64,000 nucleotides of DNA. Origin: Auricularia sp. M13. Its lineage: Eukaryota; Basidiomycota; Agaricomycetes; Auriculariales; Auriculariaceae. Below the pieces are notes generated by a model, which did not search any database, had not been told where the DNA came from, and was given only the letters and a program-made list of their open reading frames with translations. The translations under genes were made by a program, and so were the position numbers. The stretch is taken from the NCBI GenBank assembly GCA_037042915.1, contig CM073197.1:310001-374000 (forward strand), in the 5' to 3' direction. Below are positions 31,666-42,960 of the stretch, piece after piece. Numbering within the stretch: position 1 is the first letter of the stretch; each line of letters begins with the position of its first letter.

Positions 31666-33033
31666 TTACGATATCAAGATTTCCCTGAAAAGCGAGAGAT
31701 CATCGGCTTGTTCTACATACATCTCTATCTGCTCCAGAACCAAGCGTATCTGCGGAGCAGCTTGTGATTGTATGGGAAGGAGAGTTGTCTGAACGAATTC
31801 CCGTAGTTCGCTAGATAACAGTTTGGTGTATCCGTTGCCCCGCAACGTCAATGTTGCCAAGTTGGGGAATGAAGAGCGGATCCCATGGGTCATGAACAGC
31901 TTCTGATTGCATGAAAGTTGAAGGCTGGTCAAGTTGTCCAGAGCAGGTAGAAGAGAAAACACGGAAGCGCATAACTGATCAGGCAATGATAGAGCAGTGA
32001 TACGTTCCGGGACGTTCTGGGCCTGGAGACAATGCGACACAGCTTGATCCGCAAACCACTGAATGAAGGGCTGAAAGAGAATCCGTGTCCGGCCAGAGCG
32101 ACGATGGGCGAAGGAAAATGCGACAAAAGGTCCAAGGTATTTCTTTGGGCACACATTGTCATCGTCATACCAGCAGGTCATCTCTAGCTCGCCATCCAGG
32201 TGGCCCAGGCAGATCTCCAAGGGCAGTTCGGTCATGCATCTAACACGAATGGTCGGGATATCGTGGAGTGGTGCACGCAAGAAGAGGTCGGTAGCCCAAC
32301 CTGCCTCAATCCAGACATCTAGATAGAGAAGGCTGCGCCATGCCCGATGGTCCAAACGAGCAGCCGGGCCCATGACTACCGGTCCAGATACTACCATAGT
32401 TGCAAGTACCGGAAAGGAAGGCAATATTGAATCCAGTTCCGTGACGCGCCCAACGTCAGCGGCGATGGTTAGCGTACCAACACAAGCGAATGCTGGTAGC
32501 CCGCCGGACGGGGGAAGATGCACATTACGAAGTGCGACTCGTCGAAGGTCGGCCGAATTGCGTTGGAGAGTATCTTCAGGGAGATACGGCGCTGCAGATT
32601 TGCTACACGAGGCATCCAGATAAAGCATGATGACAAGGTCTCGCAGACGTGGCGCAGGGTTCCGCATAAGCTCCATGATCTGGTCGCCATAAAGACCATG
32701 ACACTTCATGGCAAGGCCCATTAGGTGACCGAGGTGATTTTTGAGAGCGGGAAGGACTCGCATCGGTATGGCGTCACATGCCTGTTCGACAGCGACTATA
32801 GCCTCGGTCAGTCGGAAGCGACTGCGTTCCAACCGAAGCAGGAAGAAATTGATCGCTGCATCGCTGGTGGATTCAAGCGATATCAAGGAGGAGTATCCGT
32901 CACACGCAAAGACCACCTGTCTCCAGACCGAGCAGACCGACATGATCGGCAATAGCTCGGTCAGCGTGAGGTTGTTGAAAATGCGCAACCACAGCTCGAA
33001 TGGGATGCGGTCCGCCACGGAAAGCGCAGTCAT
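31666..33033 (-). CDS. F-box protein (copy A), 455 aa, single exon
   Basis: The N-terminal F-box reads ADRIPFELWLRIFNNLTLTELLPIMSVCSVWRQVVFAC (residues ~6-45), the Skp1-binding motif that places such proteins as substrate receptors of SCF ubiquitin ligases. The remainder is a degenerate leucine-rich region (SLISLES, LRRVALRNVHLP, TLTIAADVG, NLTSLQLSC, NLATLTLRGN), as in many fungal F-box/LRR-like proteins. Start 33033 is chosen because the paralogue at 51130 starts at the matching MTAL; an in-frame ATG 25 codons upstream is less likely. The substrate is unknown. It is one member of a local family of at least five loci, all minus strand. Confidence 0.85.
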   Translation of the reverse strand: MTALSVADRIPFELWLRIFNNLTLTELLPIMSVCSVWRQVVFACDGYSSLISLESTSDAAINFFLLRLERSRFRLTEAIVAVEQACDAIPMRVLPALKNHLGHLMGLAMKCHGLYGDQIMELMRNPAPRLRDLVIMLYLDASCSKSAAPYLPEDTLQRNSADLRRVALRNVHLPPSGGLPAFACVGTLTIAADVGRVTELDSILPSFPVLATMVVSGPVVMGPAARLDHRAWRSLLYLDVWIEAGWATDLFLRAPLHDIPTIRVRCMTELPLEICLGHLDGELEMTCWYDDDNVCPKKYLGPFVAFSFAHRRSGRTRILFQPFIQWFADQAVSHCLQAQNVPERITALSLPDQLCASVFSLLPALDNLTSLQLSCNQKLFMTHGIRSSFPNLATLTLRGNGYTKLLSSELREFVQTTLLPIQSQAAPQIRLVLEQIEMYVEQADDLSLFREILIS

Positions 33034-33429
33034 GGTGACAGTCCGACTGTGCGCAGTTACGACGTGTGCGTAGATGAGGGTGATATGGGCGATGAGGCGT
33101 GTTGACAAGGTTGAACCGCGTGAGCCAACTCCGCTCGTCGGCTGGTGTCACCAGCCGCTGCAATGACAAGGATTATGTACTGCTCAATGTCTTGAGTTCG
33201 AGACGCGAGTCGCGCGTTCCGACTGCCATATAAGCTTTAAGTAAATCTAATTCGTTATCTTCATCGCCAGCGCACTCGATGTTCTATTCACATCTTGTCC
33301 CTCGATTTTCGTTCTTTCGCAAGCATCCTTTCTTAAGTTCACTGCCGCTGTTCCTATTTCTGTGCGTTATGCATCTGGCCGACGGAAAATATGGCGTTGT
33401 GCGGGTCCTCGAGGTGAGCAAGTGCAGCT

Positions 33430-35060
33430 ACAACGAGCAGCAAGCTTCACAAGCGTATTCTGCCATTCTTGACGGCATACTACGGGCTGCGGTCTCAAAA
33501 TAGCGATCGTACCCGCGCGTACACCCATGAGTGCCCGTGAGCGCAACATCAGCGATGACGTTGGAGCTGATAATCGAATCGCTCGGCCACTCGCCGCCCT
33601 TGTGGCCGGCACGGGCACCTTGCGCTTGACCGGGTCTCCAAGAATGCAGTACGCCAAGCTGACGCGCTCGAATAACGGTACAGCGCGCTGCCCGCGAACT
33701 TGCTGCACGGGCCCAACAGCGTCATGCTGATGTACGTTGCCTAACACACTGTCCAGGCCCGCCGACGCAAGGTGCCGCTTCGCCAGCCAGCGTTCGACAA
33801 TCGTCGCGACTGAGCAAACCGGGGTTGGATGCGTTGTTGAGCAGCAGGTGGGACGGGAGTGCAGATTTGGGAGGCGCGTTGAAAGCAATTGACTGTGCAC
33901 GCGCGCGCCACATCGTCCAGTAAGCCCAATGTCGTCTCGCGGATGTCGGGATCTGGTGCTGAATTGAGCATTGTAGGAAGACGAAGAGTCATGCAGCTTA
34001 CCAAGCAGCACATCGGCCTCGTCGATCCAGACACGCCCGATCTTGTCGAGTCCCATTGTCGAGGCACCGGCTTCCCGGGGCGGCCGGGATCGCGCGCGAG
34101 CACTGGGTCGCGAATAATCTGAGAATCACTGTCAGCAAGTGCTGGAGCAAGGCGTGTGTCAAGCTTGGACGCACCTCGCCACGGTGTTCGCAGCCATTGA
34201 CGCGCACGACCTCGAGGACGCCGATGGGCCTGTTTTACGGACTCACACCATGCCCAAGCGCCGCCACGCCTTCGCGCGCGTGAACGTGAGCTCCGAGTCG
34301 ACCTCGGCACACTGTACGACAGGCATTAGTTGGCATTCGCAATAAGAGCGGTGACTACGAAGACTTACTCTGTCACACTGGGACCCAGCAGCTATTCTCC
34401 CTGCTGCCGCACAGCACGCACAGCTCGATGCAGTTGCTGAGCTCCTTGGCCTTCACGGCGGGCTCGTGCATCGGCACGATGACCGGCGCGCACAGGATCG
34501 GCAAGAGGTTTTGGTGCTCGTCCTCGCGCGTGTAACTTGGCGTGCTTGAGTCCGTCAGCACTCGCGCGAGCGTCTTGGCCGAGTACGTCTCGCTCGACGG
34601 TAACGACTGACTCCACCGTCCGTTTGGTCGTACTGTTCGAAGTCCAACTCCAAGCTGTAGGACGGCTGGACGATGTGCAAGAGGAACATTTGCTGGATCC
34701 GTGGATGACAGCGGGCGCAGCGTCCACGCCGAGGATTCCGGCGACGCTCGTCGCGAGGCCGAGCATGAGCGTCGGTGTGGGGTGAAACAGCGCGTTCGTG
34801 AACTCCTTGGGTAGCCGCCGCTTCGGAGGCCAGTACGTCGTCGATGAAGATTGCTGGTGGCCGCGAATCACAGACGTCAGCAGCGCGCGTGGAAGTCTCC
34901 ACTGAGTTTGTTCGGGTTGCTCTGCGGTATGGTAGCCCGTGGCCTGCCTGTCTTTGCGCGCGAGGACTACCCTGACGGCAACAATGATGGTCAAAATGAA
35001 GGCAAAACAGACAAAAGAGCGACTTACATGTCGTTGCCGAACAGTCGCCGCTTCCCTCTG
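33430..35060 (-). pseudogene. Unrecognised, apparently degenerate gene block (paralogue of 51440-52840)
   Basis: I do not recognise a family. The block lies just upstream of F-box A, and nucleotide-level similarity to the block upstream of F-box B is visible, for example TTCTTGACGGCATACTAC / TTCTTGACCGCATGCTAC and GGTTTTGGTGCTCGTC / GATTTGGTGCTTGTC. On the minus strand short coding-like pieces occur: HPTPTLMLGLATSVAGILGV (around 34720), EHQNLLPILCAPVIVP, and a candidate splice donor (GACAT/gtaagtcg near 35027). No single open frame connects them. It may be an intron-rich gene I cannot assemble, or a relic. Confidence 0.4.
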
Positions 35061-35339
35061 ATATTCCTAAAGCAAGGTCAGTCCTTCAGCACTGAAAATG
35101 GGACAATTTCCGCACCGATTCCGCGGGCTATCCTAGTGACATGTCCATTCTGCGACCAGAGACCGCCTGTCGTATCGAGACCCCGCATCGAGCATACTTC
35201 CACTCGATACGGCTCGACGTCGGCTGGTGTCCATACAGCTGTTGCGCGCAGCTCCGAACGGTCACGGCTTCGCTTTAACTTCCCTATAGCGCATTATACG
35301 TTGAGTTGTCTTGCGAGGACGCGGGTAGAAACTAGGCAC

Positions 35340-35960
35340 TGACTCCACTATACGCCGTCGCCAACCATGCCCTTGACGGCAATTGGCGTGCGCCCGCGCA
35401 CGTACAGCTCCGTCGCGCTGAGCTCCTGGTTGACGGGGCGTGCTCCTGGGAGGTGCGGCGCGCGTTTACCCGCGAAGGGCTTCGCACGCGCGACGTATTT
35501 CCCAAGCTTCGTGCGCGGGGAGAATGAGCTGAAGTTGAGCAAAAGAATGAAGACACACATACCAGTTGAGGCCAGCAGCAATACGCGAGCTTCGAGCTCG
35601 AGCTCGTCTTGCACGCTAGCCGCGCTCGACTCCGCCTTTCTTCCTGGTCGGTCTGAGGCGTAGCTGCGCTGTCGGGCGGTCGGACGCGACGTGACTAGCA
35701 GAGTTGAAGGACGTCCATGAGCGATGGGCGCGGCATCGGCCCCAAATATCCCAGCGATGCTCCACGCGACACTAGGCATGAGCGGCGGAGCCGGCAACGC
35801 GGTCAGCAGGCCGGTAGAGTCGGTATGAGCGGGATGCTCATGAACAGCGTTGTAAAGCGGTCTCTTCGGGTGCTGGCGCGTCAAAGTGGGCGCACGGAAA
35901 GTCTGCTGGGCTTCCAAACAACGTCCCATTCCTCAGCGGCGGCCATAGCAGGCAGGGTCT
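35340..35960 (-). pseudogene. Third segment related to the 33430-35060 block
   Basis: The minus frame contains LPAPPLMPSVAWSIAGIFGADAAP, parallel to HPTPTLMLGLATSVAGILGV of the neighbouring block, then an acidic stretch, a hydrophobic segment (RVLLLASTGMCVFILLLNF) and ELSATELYVRGRTPIAVKG before a stop. It suggests a tandem duplicate encoding a small membrane-anchored protein. Family unknown. Confidence 0.4.
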
Positions 35961-37306
35961 TGCTCTCCGGCACGCTCGGGTTTTAGCTGAGCGTAACCTG
36001 TCGTGCTCGACCTTCCAGCTCAGTCATTGCTATATGCCTGGGCCAGCGCAGCGTGCTGACTGTCCGTGAATCCCAATGTTATCTAACGGCGGGTATTCTG
36101 CCACAATGACGATCACAATGAGTTCAGAATAGAGCAAAAATGGCAACTCACCTACTGTACTCTGAAGCGCGTGGCACGTTGCAATACTATTCTGGATCTG
36201 GTAGAGCGTATCTCGCCAGTTCAGATGATCATTGTTCACGTAGACGGTCCTAAAGCAATGTCAGCCGTCAGGCGATGGAAATGGAACATAGTACCCACCG
36301 ATTCTCAAGCGACCATTAGATTGAGTACCCTCATCGCGTCTTCTTAGCGAGTGTCAACGTCTAGTTTGAGTCCGTTCTGATCAGCCGCCCTATTGTGATT
36401 GCAGTTGAGCTCGCTGCACGAAAAATTAAGATCATAGTAACGGCGATAGCTGGAACCACGAACGAATTCCAGGAAGCACAGTCCAGAGAGCAAGCCGCTT
36501 ACTTATTTAAGGATGTGAAGCCTTGTGTCTGATGTAGGCGACGCGTGGTACGGTCGAAGAGCATCAACTGCCTGGCAGGTAATCGGCCAGACGTATAGTA
36601 GTGATTATAAAAAGGAGAGCCGTTGCGAGAGCTTCGACGAGGTGCTGGGCAGCGTAATCTGCTCCGTATTATATGCAGCGAGCACCAAGCTGCAGTGTCA
36701 AATTCAGAACGAGCTCTCGACGCGAGAGGATGAATTGACAAACCAGCACGAGTAGCACGGTTTTTTGACGGTCACGAAAGCGCTGATAGCCTAGTCTAAG
36801 CATTTTAACATTAGCAGGCCGTGCAGCAGTCAGAAGACCCGTTCTTGTGTCTGAAACTCAATGCGGGTCAAAGCAAAAGGCGAAGCGCAGAGTCGGAGCT
36901 TCGGCGCGGCGTCGTTTCTTCTCCGAGCTCTTCCAAGTACTTGGGCCAAGAAATACACCCTTCGTTGGTCTGCTTCCTCCCCTTCGTTGGCTCTGCTTCC
37001 TCGCCGTATTATAATTACAAAGGCGCAGCCTTGCGTTTCCCTGACCATCGCCACTCATGCTCAGCAACTTCCGATTTTACGCGCTGCTGGATTGCGGCGC
37101 GCGCGCTCTAGGAAGATTGCTATGGATGCTAAGTTTTGGCACTGGTTTGCTGGCTCCCTTCTGCTCAGAAGCCGTCTTCTCCTTGTCCACCAGAACCTGG
37201 GCCTATGGCACTGACTGCGACTGGCTTCGAAGAGAGTTCCTAGTTTCTCTGGCGGCCATCCAATATCGAGCTCGAAGCTGCTTTTTGCACGCGATTCCCG
37301 CGCCCG
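35961..37306. other. Low-information region with a possible minus-strand exon
   Basis: Around 36168-36240 (minus) an exon-like piece reads NNDHLNWRDTLYQIQNSI and ends at a GTGAGT donor. It cannot be joined to a gene. The rest shows no supported feature. Confidence 0.3.
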
Positions 37307-38170
37307 ATGTGCCACGATGCTCCTCATACCGAACTAGAGCGTTTATGCATATGGGTGCTTTCTGTCTCGGTTTGTGTTGTTTGTGCCGCGGCGTGCCATG
37401 ACTTTTGCTTCCTCCCGCCACCTGAAAACAGCTGGACCGCGCGGCCGTCGCGCCCAGCGCTGTCGGGCTGGACACGCGCGCGCATCCGGGCCAAGGAGCA
37501 GCAATCCGCGTGGGCCCGGCTGGCACAGCGACCTGCGGACGAGCTGACGCCGCTGGACCGGGCGCGCGCTGTGCTGCGCGACCGGCTGAGCATGCTCCTC
37601 AAGCCGTCGGACGCGCAGCCGTCGGCGCACTGCACGCGGCTGCACGGCCTCTGGTGGCTGCACGTCGTCGGCAGTGGCGCGGACCGCCAGGCGCTGCAGA
37701 CGCTCGCGGACTTCTGGTGCATGGACCCGCGGCGCGTCGACACCGGCGCCGTGCGCGCGCTCGAGCGTGCTGCCACCGACGGCGCCGGCGGGCCCGTCAG
37801 CGCGGTCGCCGTGCTCGTCAGCGCGCACGGCCTCCGGCGCGCGGGCATCCAGCGCGCGCTGCACTTCGCCGTGCCGTTCCTGCTGCTGCACCTGCCCACG
37901 GACGACCGCGCGCTGCTCACGGCCGGCCCCGTCGCGCGCAGCGTCAAGGTTGACAGCGCGCTCGACCTCGACTACGCGTGCGGCGCGAGCGTCGCGAACG
38001 ACACGCTCAAGCAGCTGCTCGGCGGACGCCTGCACGTCGGCTGGGAACGCGTCGCCGACGAGCCGGACGCCCTGGCCGTGTCGAAATTGCCCACTGGTTC
38101 CAAATCTGCCCCTCCTTCACGCCGATGGCAAGGTCAAAACGCTTATTATTGTGAAATTAAAGAAGACTGA
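37307..38170 (+). CDS. Uncharacterised protein in a GC-rich coding island
   Basis: The frame is open for 287 codons. From about 37430 to 38085 nearly every third codon position is G or C in this frame only, strong evidence for real coding despite open frames on both strands. The protein is Ala/Arg/Leu-rich and mostly helical, with SWTARPSRPALSGWTRARIRAKEQQ, a Trp/Cys motif (LADFWCMDPRRVDTGAV) and a hydrophobic stretch (ALHFAVPFLLLHLP). I do not recognise it. A splice acceptor (CCTGAAAACAG at about 37422-37432) just before the biased region suggests that the true gene has an upstream exon and that the first ~40 residues of this frame are not coding; the 3' end after 38085 may also be intronic. 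Base composition is far more GC-rich than its surroundings. Confidence 0.5.
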   Translation: MCHDAPHTELERLCIWVLSVSVCVVCAAACHDFCFLPPPENSWTARPSRPALSGWTRARIRAKEQQSAWARLAQRPADELTPLDRARAVLRDRLSMLLKPSDAQPSAHCTRLHGLWWLHVVGSGADRQALQTLADFWCMDPRRVDTGAVRALERAATDGAGGPVSAVAVLVSAHGLRRAGIQRALHFAVPFLLLHLPTDDRALLTAGPVARSVKVDSALDLDYACGASVANDTLKQLLGGRLHVGWERVADEPDALAVSKLPTGSKSAPPSRRWQGQNAYYCEIKED

Positions 38171-40784
38171 AAAAGTACTGTGACTGAAGTGACGGCGTTA
38201 GCACTTCGGCGCCGAATCAGACCACGGCGTTGTGCTCGCTTTGAAATTTCGCCCTCCCCGAAGGGAATCTTACATTCCTCGTGGGCCACGAAACCCGGAG
38301 TTTGATCTGCCATTGGTGCCTCACTCCAGGGACCGCACCTGGAGTCGGCGCGTCGAATTAATGCAGGAAGTTACACGGCTATCATCTCTCTGTCAATCTG
38401 ACGAGGCCCGGGTTTCGAAGCGAATGCGAAGTCTCACTCCACGGTCGTCGAAGCTTGCAGCCAGACTCAGGGGACGTTTCAAGTTATCCAATGACCAGCC
38501 GTGCTTGCTATCGCCGGATCGTGCTTCTCGCGCCCGCACGAGTCAATCGCCATGATTGAGGCGCCCGTTGGCCACCGGATGAATACCAGCCTGCGGATAC
38601 CAATCCTCGTTGCATTTTCGAGAGTATCGCAGCCCGATCGAGCGACCTTCAAGTTCGTGATAGGGCACGCTGCCGTGGTCTTAGCGCCTTAGCCACCACA
38701 ATGGGCTCGGGAAGCTCGGTAGTGCCAAAGATGAACCTGAAAGGCACTGAGGTTCTCGGTGACGCAGTGAACAGGAGAGTCATACTATACTGTTCGTCGG
38801 GGCGCGCAGGGGCACTTCGTGTCAATGCAAGTAGCAGCCCGGCCTGAGTGTGATTGCTGACCCTTCCCTCTACGGGGTTTTTCACGCGAACGACATGGCT
38901 TCTCGACGATTTGGGACGTCTGTCTGACCTGCAGGGACGTTCTCGGTGTACATCTCTGCCGAGCATTTAGTGGTTTGACGTGCCTTTGCACGGGGCCCAC
39001 GTCAACCCGCAAACATTGCGAGCACGTCGATCTCACAAACATCGCGAGACTAAGTCAGTCGCCTGGAACGCAGTGCCCTTGTGACTTCCAAGACATTCAG
39101 CCAAAATTCTCAATTGGACTAGCCCCTTTCCGAAGCCTGGTAAACGTGCACTGATGGTTAGTGATATGCCGGTAACTCGCAGAGATTCAGCAGCAGTCCG
39201 CTCGTTTCCCGGGCGCCTACTAGCAAAGGCGTCGTCACCGCGTGGCACCTTGCGATTGAGTCGGATGGGCCTTTCCCGTCAGCAAGGCAAAAATGAAGTG
39301 TCGGACCGTCGACATATTGCAAGTTGAGCTTTGAGAAACAGCATGCGTCAACTGCAATCTCAGATCTCCCACGAAGTCTGCTTGCAATCCGTTCTCTGCT
39401 CGCAAGGCCCTTCGACAACGGGATTGGTCAAACTTGGCAGCCACGCCGTCGCACGGACGATCGATCTAAACAACGTAGGGCTAAAGGCACTATGGACTCT
39501 GCAATACCGTCAGCGCATTAGCAGTACCTAGTAGTTACCCAGTCCCGATCGCGTAAGCCTGCAAACGGCCCTCTGTTCCCATGATCATTGATGTCGAGTC
39601 GGCCGCGGGCTCCCCTGAGAACGTCAACTTCCCTGCTCGCCAACACTGCGGATTCTGTGCATTTACATGCCGGGGATTCTTTTGGACTTTTGACGCTCAC
39701 CAGGTCTTCACCCCGTGCCTCACTCCTGTCAGGACCTGATCAATGAGTTCCAGTGTCACTGCTCGCGGCTCGACGCTGTTCTGCACGTGTTTCCCCGTGA
39801 TCAAACATTACAAGCTTCATGTTCGTCGGCTGAAATGCAGTGCCATTGTGACCAGACGTCTCGTAAAAGCAACGGCTCAACGCAGTCTCATTCGGGCGAT
39901 CTCTCGCCATGCATCTAACACAGATGGCCGCTGATATCCTTGGCACTATAACCGTCGATGAAGAGAAACAAAGCACTCTGCATCTGCGCAGGAACCAGGC
40001 TTTGCACCGACATTTCAATAAGCCAGTGCTGCAAATTAATACAGAAGCGTTGCAGTTCCACGTGTTTTCCGGAGACTTCTCAGAATAGGAACCGCTGTTA
40101 ATGAGCGAGCACGGTTGAACCAGCGGCCGGCTGTCAAGCAAAGATCACTCCTGGGAGTACCTGTTCTTCCCAATCTTGCCATGCTCGAATTTGTCCTGTT
40201 TTCATGGATAGAAAGAACAGTACCTCATCGATCACGATTCCTGCGGACGTGCTTCCTTGATTGCTGTATAACATAGCCAAACAAACTGTCAAAAATGAGC
40301 GGCAGGGTAGCGAATGTTCCTCAACATCGCACATCAAATAACAACGGGAATATAGACTTCTAGGACGGCGTACCTGCCGACTTAGCAATCCAATGCTTTG
40401 ACGCGGAGTCTGAGTTCGATGGGGTAGCCAATTGAGAGCCAATCTCCGCATGGCTTTGAGAACTCGGTGGGGTGGCTGCGCTGCCGGAGGATGCAAGAGT
40501 GGGCTATACAGACCCTTGTCCATTGTCCCAGAGAACTCTCAATGTTTCATTCCACTCTTCCGGGTCGCTGAGACTGCTTCTCTGTTGATAGTGTAGATAC
40601 CAGCATTGTGACTCGGAGTTCCCGTTTCCCAAACGCGACGGAGCTTCCAGCCGCAGTACGAGACCGCAGATAAGCCAATGTGGCTCCCAAGACTGGATGC
40701 CGCTATAAAGAGACCTGCTTAAGCTGTGACGAACCATTGCAACAGGTCCTCATCGTCCTCAGCTTTGCACTCGCCCTCCTTACT
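38171..40784. other. 2.6-kb stretch without recognised genes
   Basis: Short scrambled frames only. Two diverged copies of a ~40-bp segment (39058-39080 and 39823-39860, sharing GCAGTGCC-TTGTGAC) hint at an old local duplication. Confidence 0.35.
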
Positions 40785-41672
40785 ATGGCCGATCCAAACC
40801 GCAAGAACGCCAGCGCGCACAACTGGAATAATAATCCTCAAGTTTACCCGCAGGACGCTGACCCTCACACGTACCTGATACATGCAGAGGCTACCAACCA
40901 TGCTCTAGCTGCGGGCTCAAACCCCCAACTTGGAGAGCTGTTCTACGATCGCTCGGCACCCCCTCTTCGCTCGTCGGCTACCCTTGATTATGTGATGGGT
41001 AATCTGACCAACAATCAACGGTCCATTCAAGGAGTAGCTCTCGCTTCTTCACATGCCCTTCCCGTCGGGTCAACCCCACCGCAGGCTCGCTTCGGTGGAC
41101 ACGTGCCGCCTGGGATGCAGCCCATGCACCCCGGAGGGCGCCCAGGCGCGGCTCCTCCATCATATGCAGAATCCACCATCCCCAATGCTCAGTTTACTGG
41201 CACCCTGCCACCTGGTATGCAGCCCGGCCATTACGGAGGGTACCCAGGCGCCGGCGTTCCATCCTACGCAGGTTCCACCACCCCGCTCATGGGAAGAGCG
41301 CCGGTTCCCACGCATTATGGTCAGGGATGCAATCCAAGGCAATGCGAGCGCTGCTAACCTGAGCTTCCCCACCCTGCCTGCAGGTTCTGCTTCGTCATTC
41401 CGGCAACAGCATGTGGGTCACAGCTATTCCACGGCCGGTCCTGCCACACCCGGCTCTAGCAACGGTCCACCCGAGAGCCCAGGAGTGCACAATCATAACT
41501 ACACACTCATGTTCGAGGATGTAAGCTCCTGCACTCAGGAAGGTCAAGCAATGGTGGCTTACGTTATTCTCACTAGAGTAAACACAGTCGACCCAAATTG
41601 GAAAGGATGCTCAGTGAATTGTTGACGTGTCCCAAAAAGTGCAAGTTGGCTATGAGGATTGACCAAGTGTGA
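40785..41672 (+). CDS. Uncharacterised Pro/Gly-rich protein, 3' end broken by a nested transposon stack
   Basis: Exons 40785-41319, 41384-41520 and 41577 onward (GT-AG introns, 64 and 56 bp). The N-terminus is polar (MADPNRKNASAHNWNNNPQ). Two imperfect repeats of about 40 residues follow, each with (F/T)G(H/T)(V/L)PPGMQPxHxGGxPGA and PSYA. A polar region ending MFED and a helical piece (SKHSRPKLERMLSELL) come next. Codon 16 of exon 3 ends at 41624; there an inverted-repeat element begins and translation would end inside it at TGA 41670-41672. The host frame resumes in phase at 49413 (see that entry), so the ancestral protein was about 284 aa. Family unknown. The start at 40785 is chosen over an in-frame ATG at 40680 for its clean position at the polar N-terminus. 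Confidence 0.6.
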
Positions 41673-41727
41673 TGAGTCCTGATAACAGGGTCAGCCGACC
41701 CCCTACCTGATCAAACAGCTTCAGGGG

Positions 41728-41914
41728 TGTCAGAATGTCTTCTGGTTGCGTGCTTGTAGTGCCCTCGGCAACGTCCGTTCGCTGTATAGTACACCGGAAT
41801 GTGCCGTAGGTAGTCTTTGCCGCGAATCACGAAGTACCCCTCGCCGGCTTGCTCACAGCGTCCAACGACCCGAGCCCCAGGCGACGCGTCACTGTCCAAC
41901 GACAGTTCTTGACA
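41728..41914 (+). repeat. Left LTR of the short LTR element
   Basis: 187 bp, TG...CA ends, same as 48483-48669. Confidence 0.88.
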
Positions 41915-42960
41915 TTCGCGGCCGGTGACCAGCCACCCAGTGCGGTGCAGTGAGGCCTGCACACCAACCTCCTCGGCTTGACCGCCGTGTCTTCCGTTGC
42001 TTGACCGCACGGACGCAGCTCAGGCCACACTGCGTTACCAAGCCAGGTAGCCTCCCGATTGTTGGGGAGGGGCTATGCGCCTTAAATGCCGTCGGACTCT
42101 GTGTGAGTTGTTGCGGTCATCACGGCCGTCGCAAGCTCTGTCCGCTTGCCCGCGGGTTTTACGCCGCTTCGCCGAGCGTTCGGTCGCTGCTGCATACAGT
42201 CGGCGCACTGTTTACCCTCGGACGGAGACTCGGCCAGAGTTGTACACCTCGGGCTGTTCAACTCGGGATATGATCTGCACGCCGCTCTCTACCTACCTAG
42301 GGGGTGAGACGACCTCAGTGCATACCCCAATTCGGCTCGGTGGAGGCTTCTCACCTTCGGACCAATGTTCGGCAGCTCCCCCCTCGCTGTATGCGTCGGA
42401 TATGGGCGTTGTGGTGCTCGGGGCAGGCTCCAGAACCCCCTTTGGACCTCGGGCGGACTCGGTGGGTCACCCTGGGCAACCTCGGAGGGTCGGAAACGCC
42501 TCTATTGGACCTCTCGTCGGTACGGTACCCCTCGGATGGATAGTAGGTCGGTTATCATCACCTGGTACAAGCTCGGCTACATCCTCGGACCCTCGGCCCG
42601 TGGCTTCAACAGCTCGGCGCTCTCCCCGTGTACTCGGGAGGTGCCCTCCTTCTCGGTCCGTGCACTCGGTGGGTGTGTTTTTTTTTTTTTTTTTTTTTTA
42701 AAGCTGCTTATCGTCCTTCGCGCCGAGCGCACGCGGACACTCGATAATTACATCTGTACAGTGACTGATTGCCAAAATAGAAAATATGCTCTCCGGGCCA
42801 AGCCCATCTATCCAGCCGTACGTTATGGGGGAACTACCCCTCGTCGTTTGCGTCCGGGACTAGTCCCATGCTCGCGATCCGTGTACGGGTGGTGTAAAAC
42901 CAAATCTTGCCGTGCTTGGGTGTTCTAATGTGCGGCTCTGCCAGTGGAATATGAATCTGC

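Noticed and set aside
37343-38035. 230-aa minus-strand ORF over the GC-rich island
   Set aside because: Codon bias fits the plus frame; the antisense frame is open only because of high GC.
38640-38700. Possible tRNA-like sequence (TGGCTAAGGCGCT on the minus strand)
   Set aside because: Only an A-box-like word and a poor B box; no cloverleaf.
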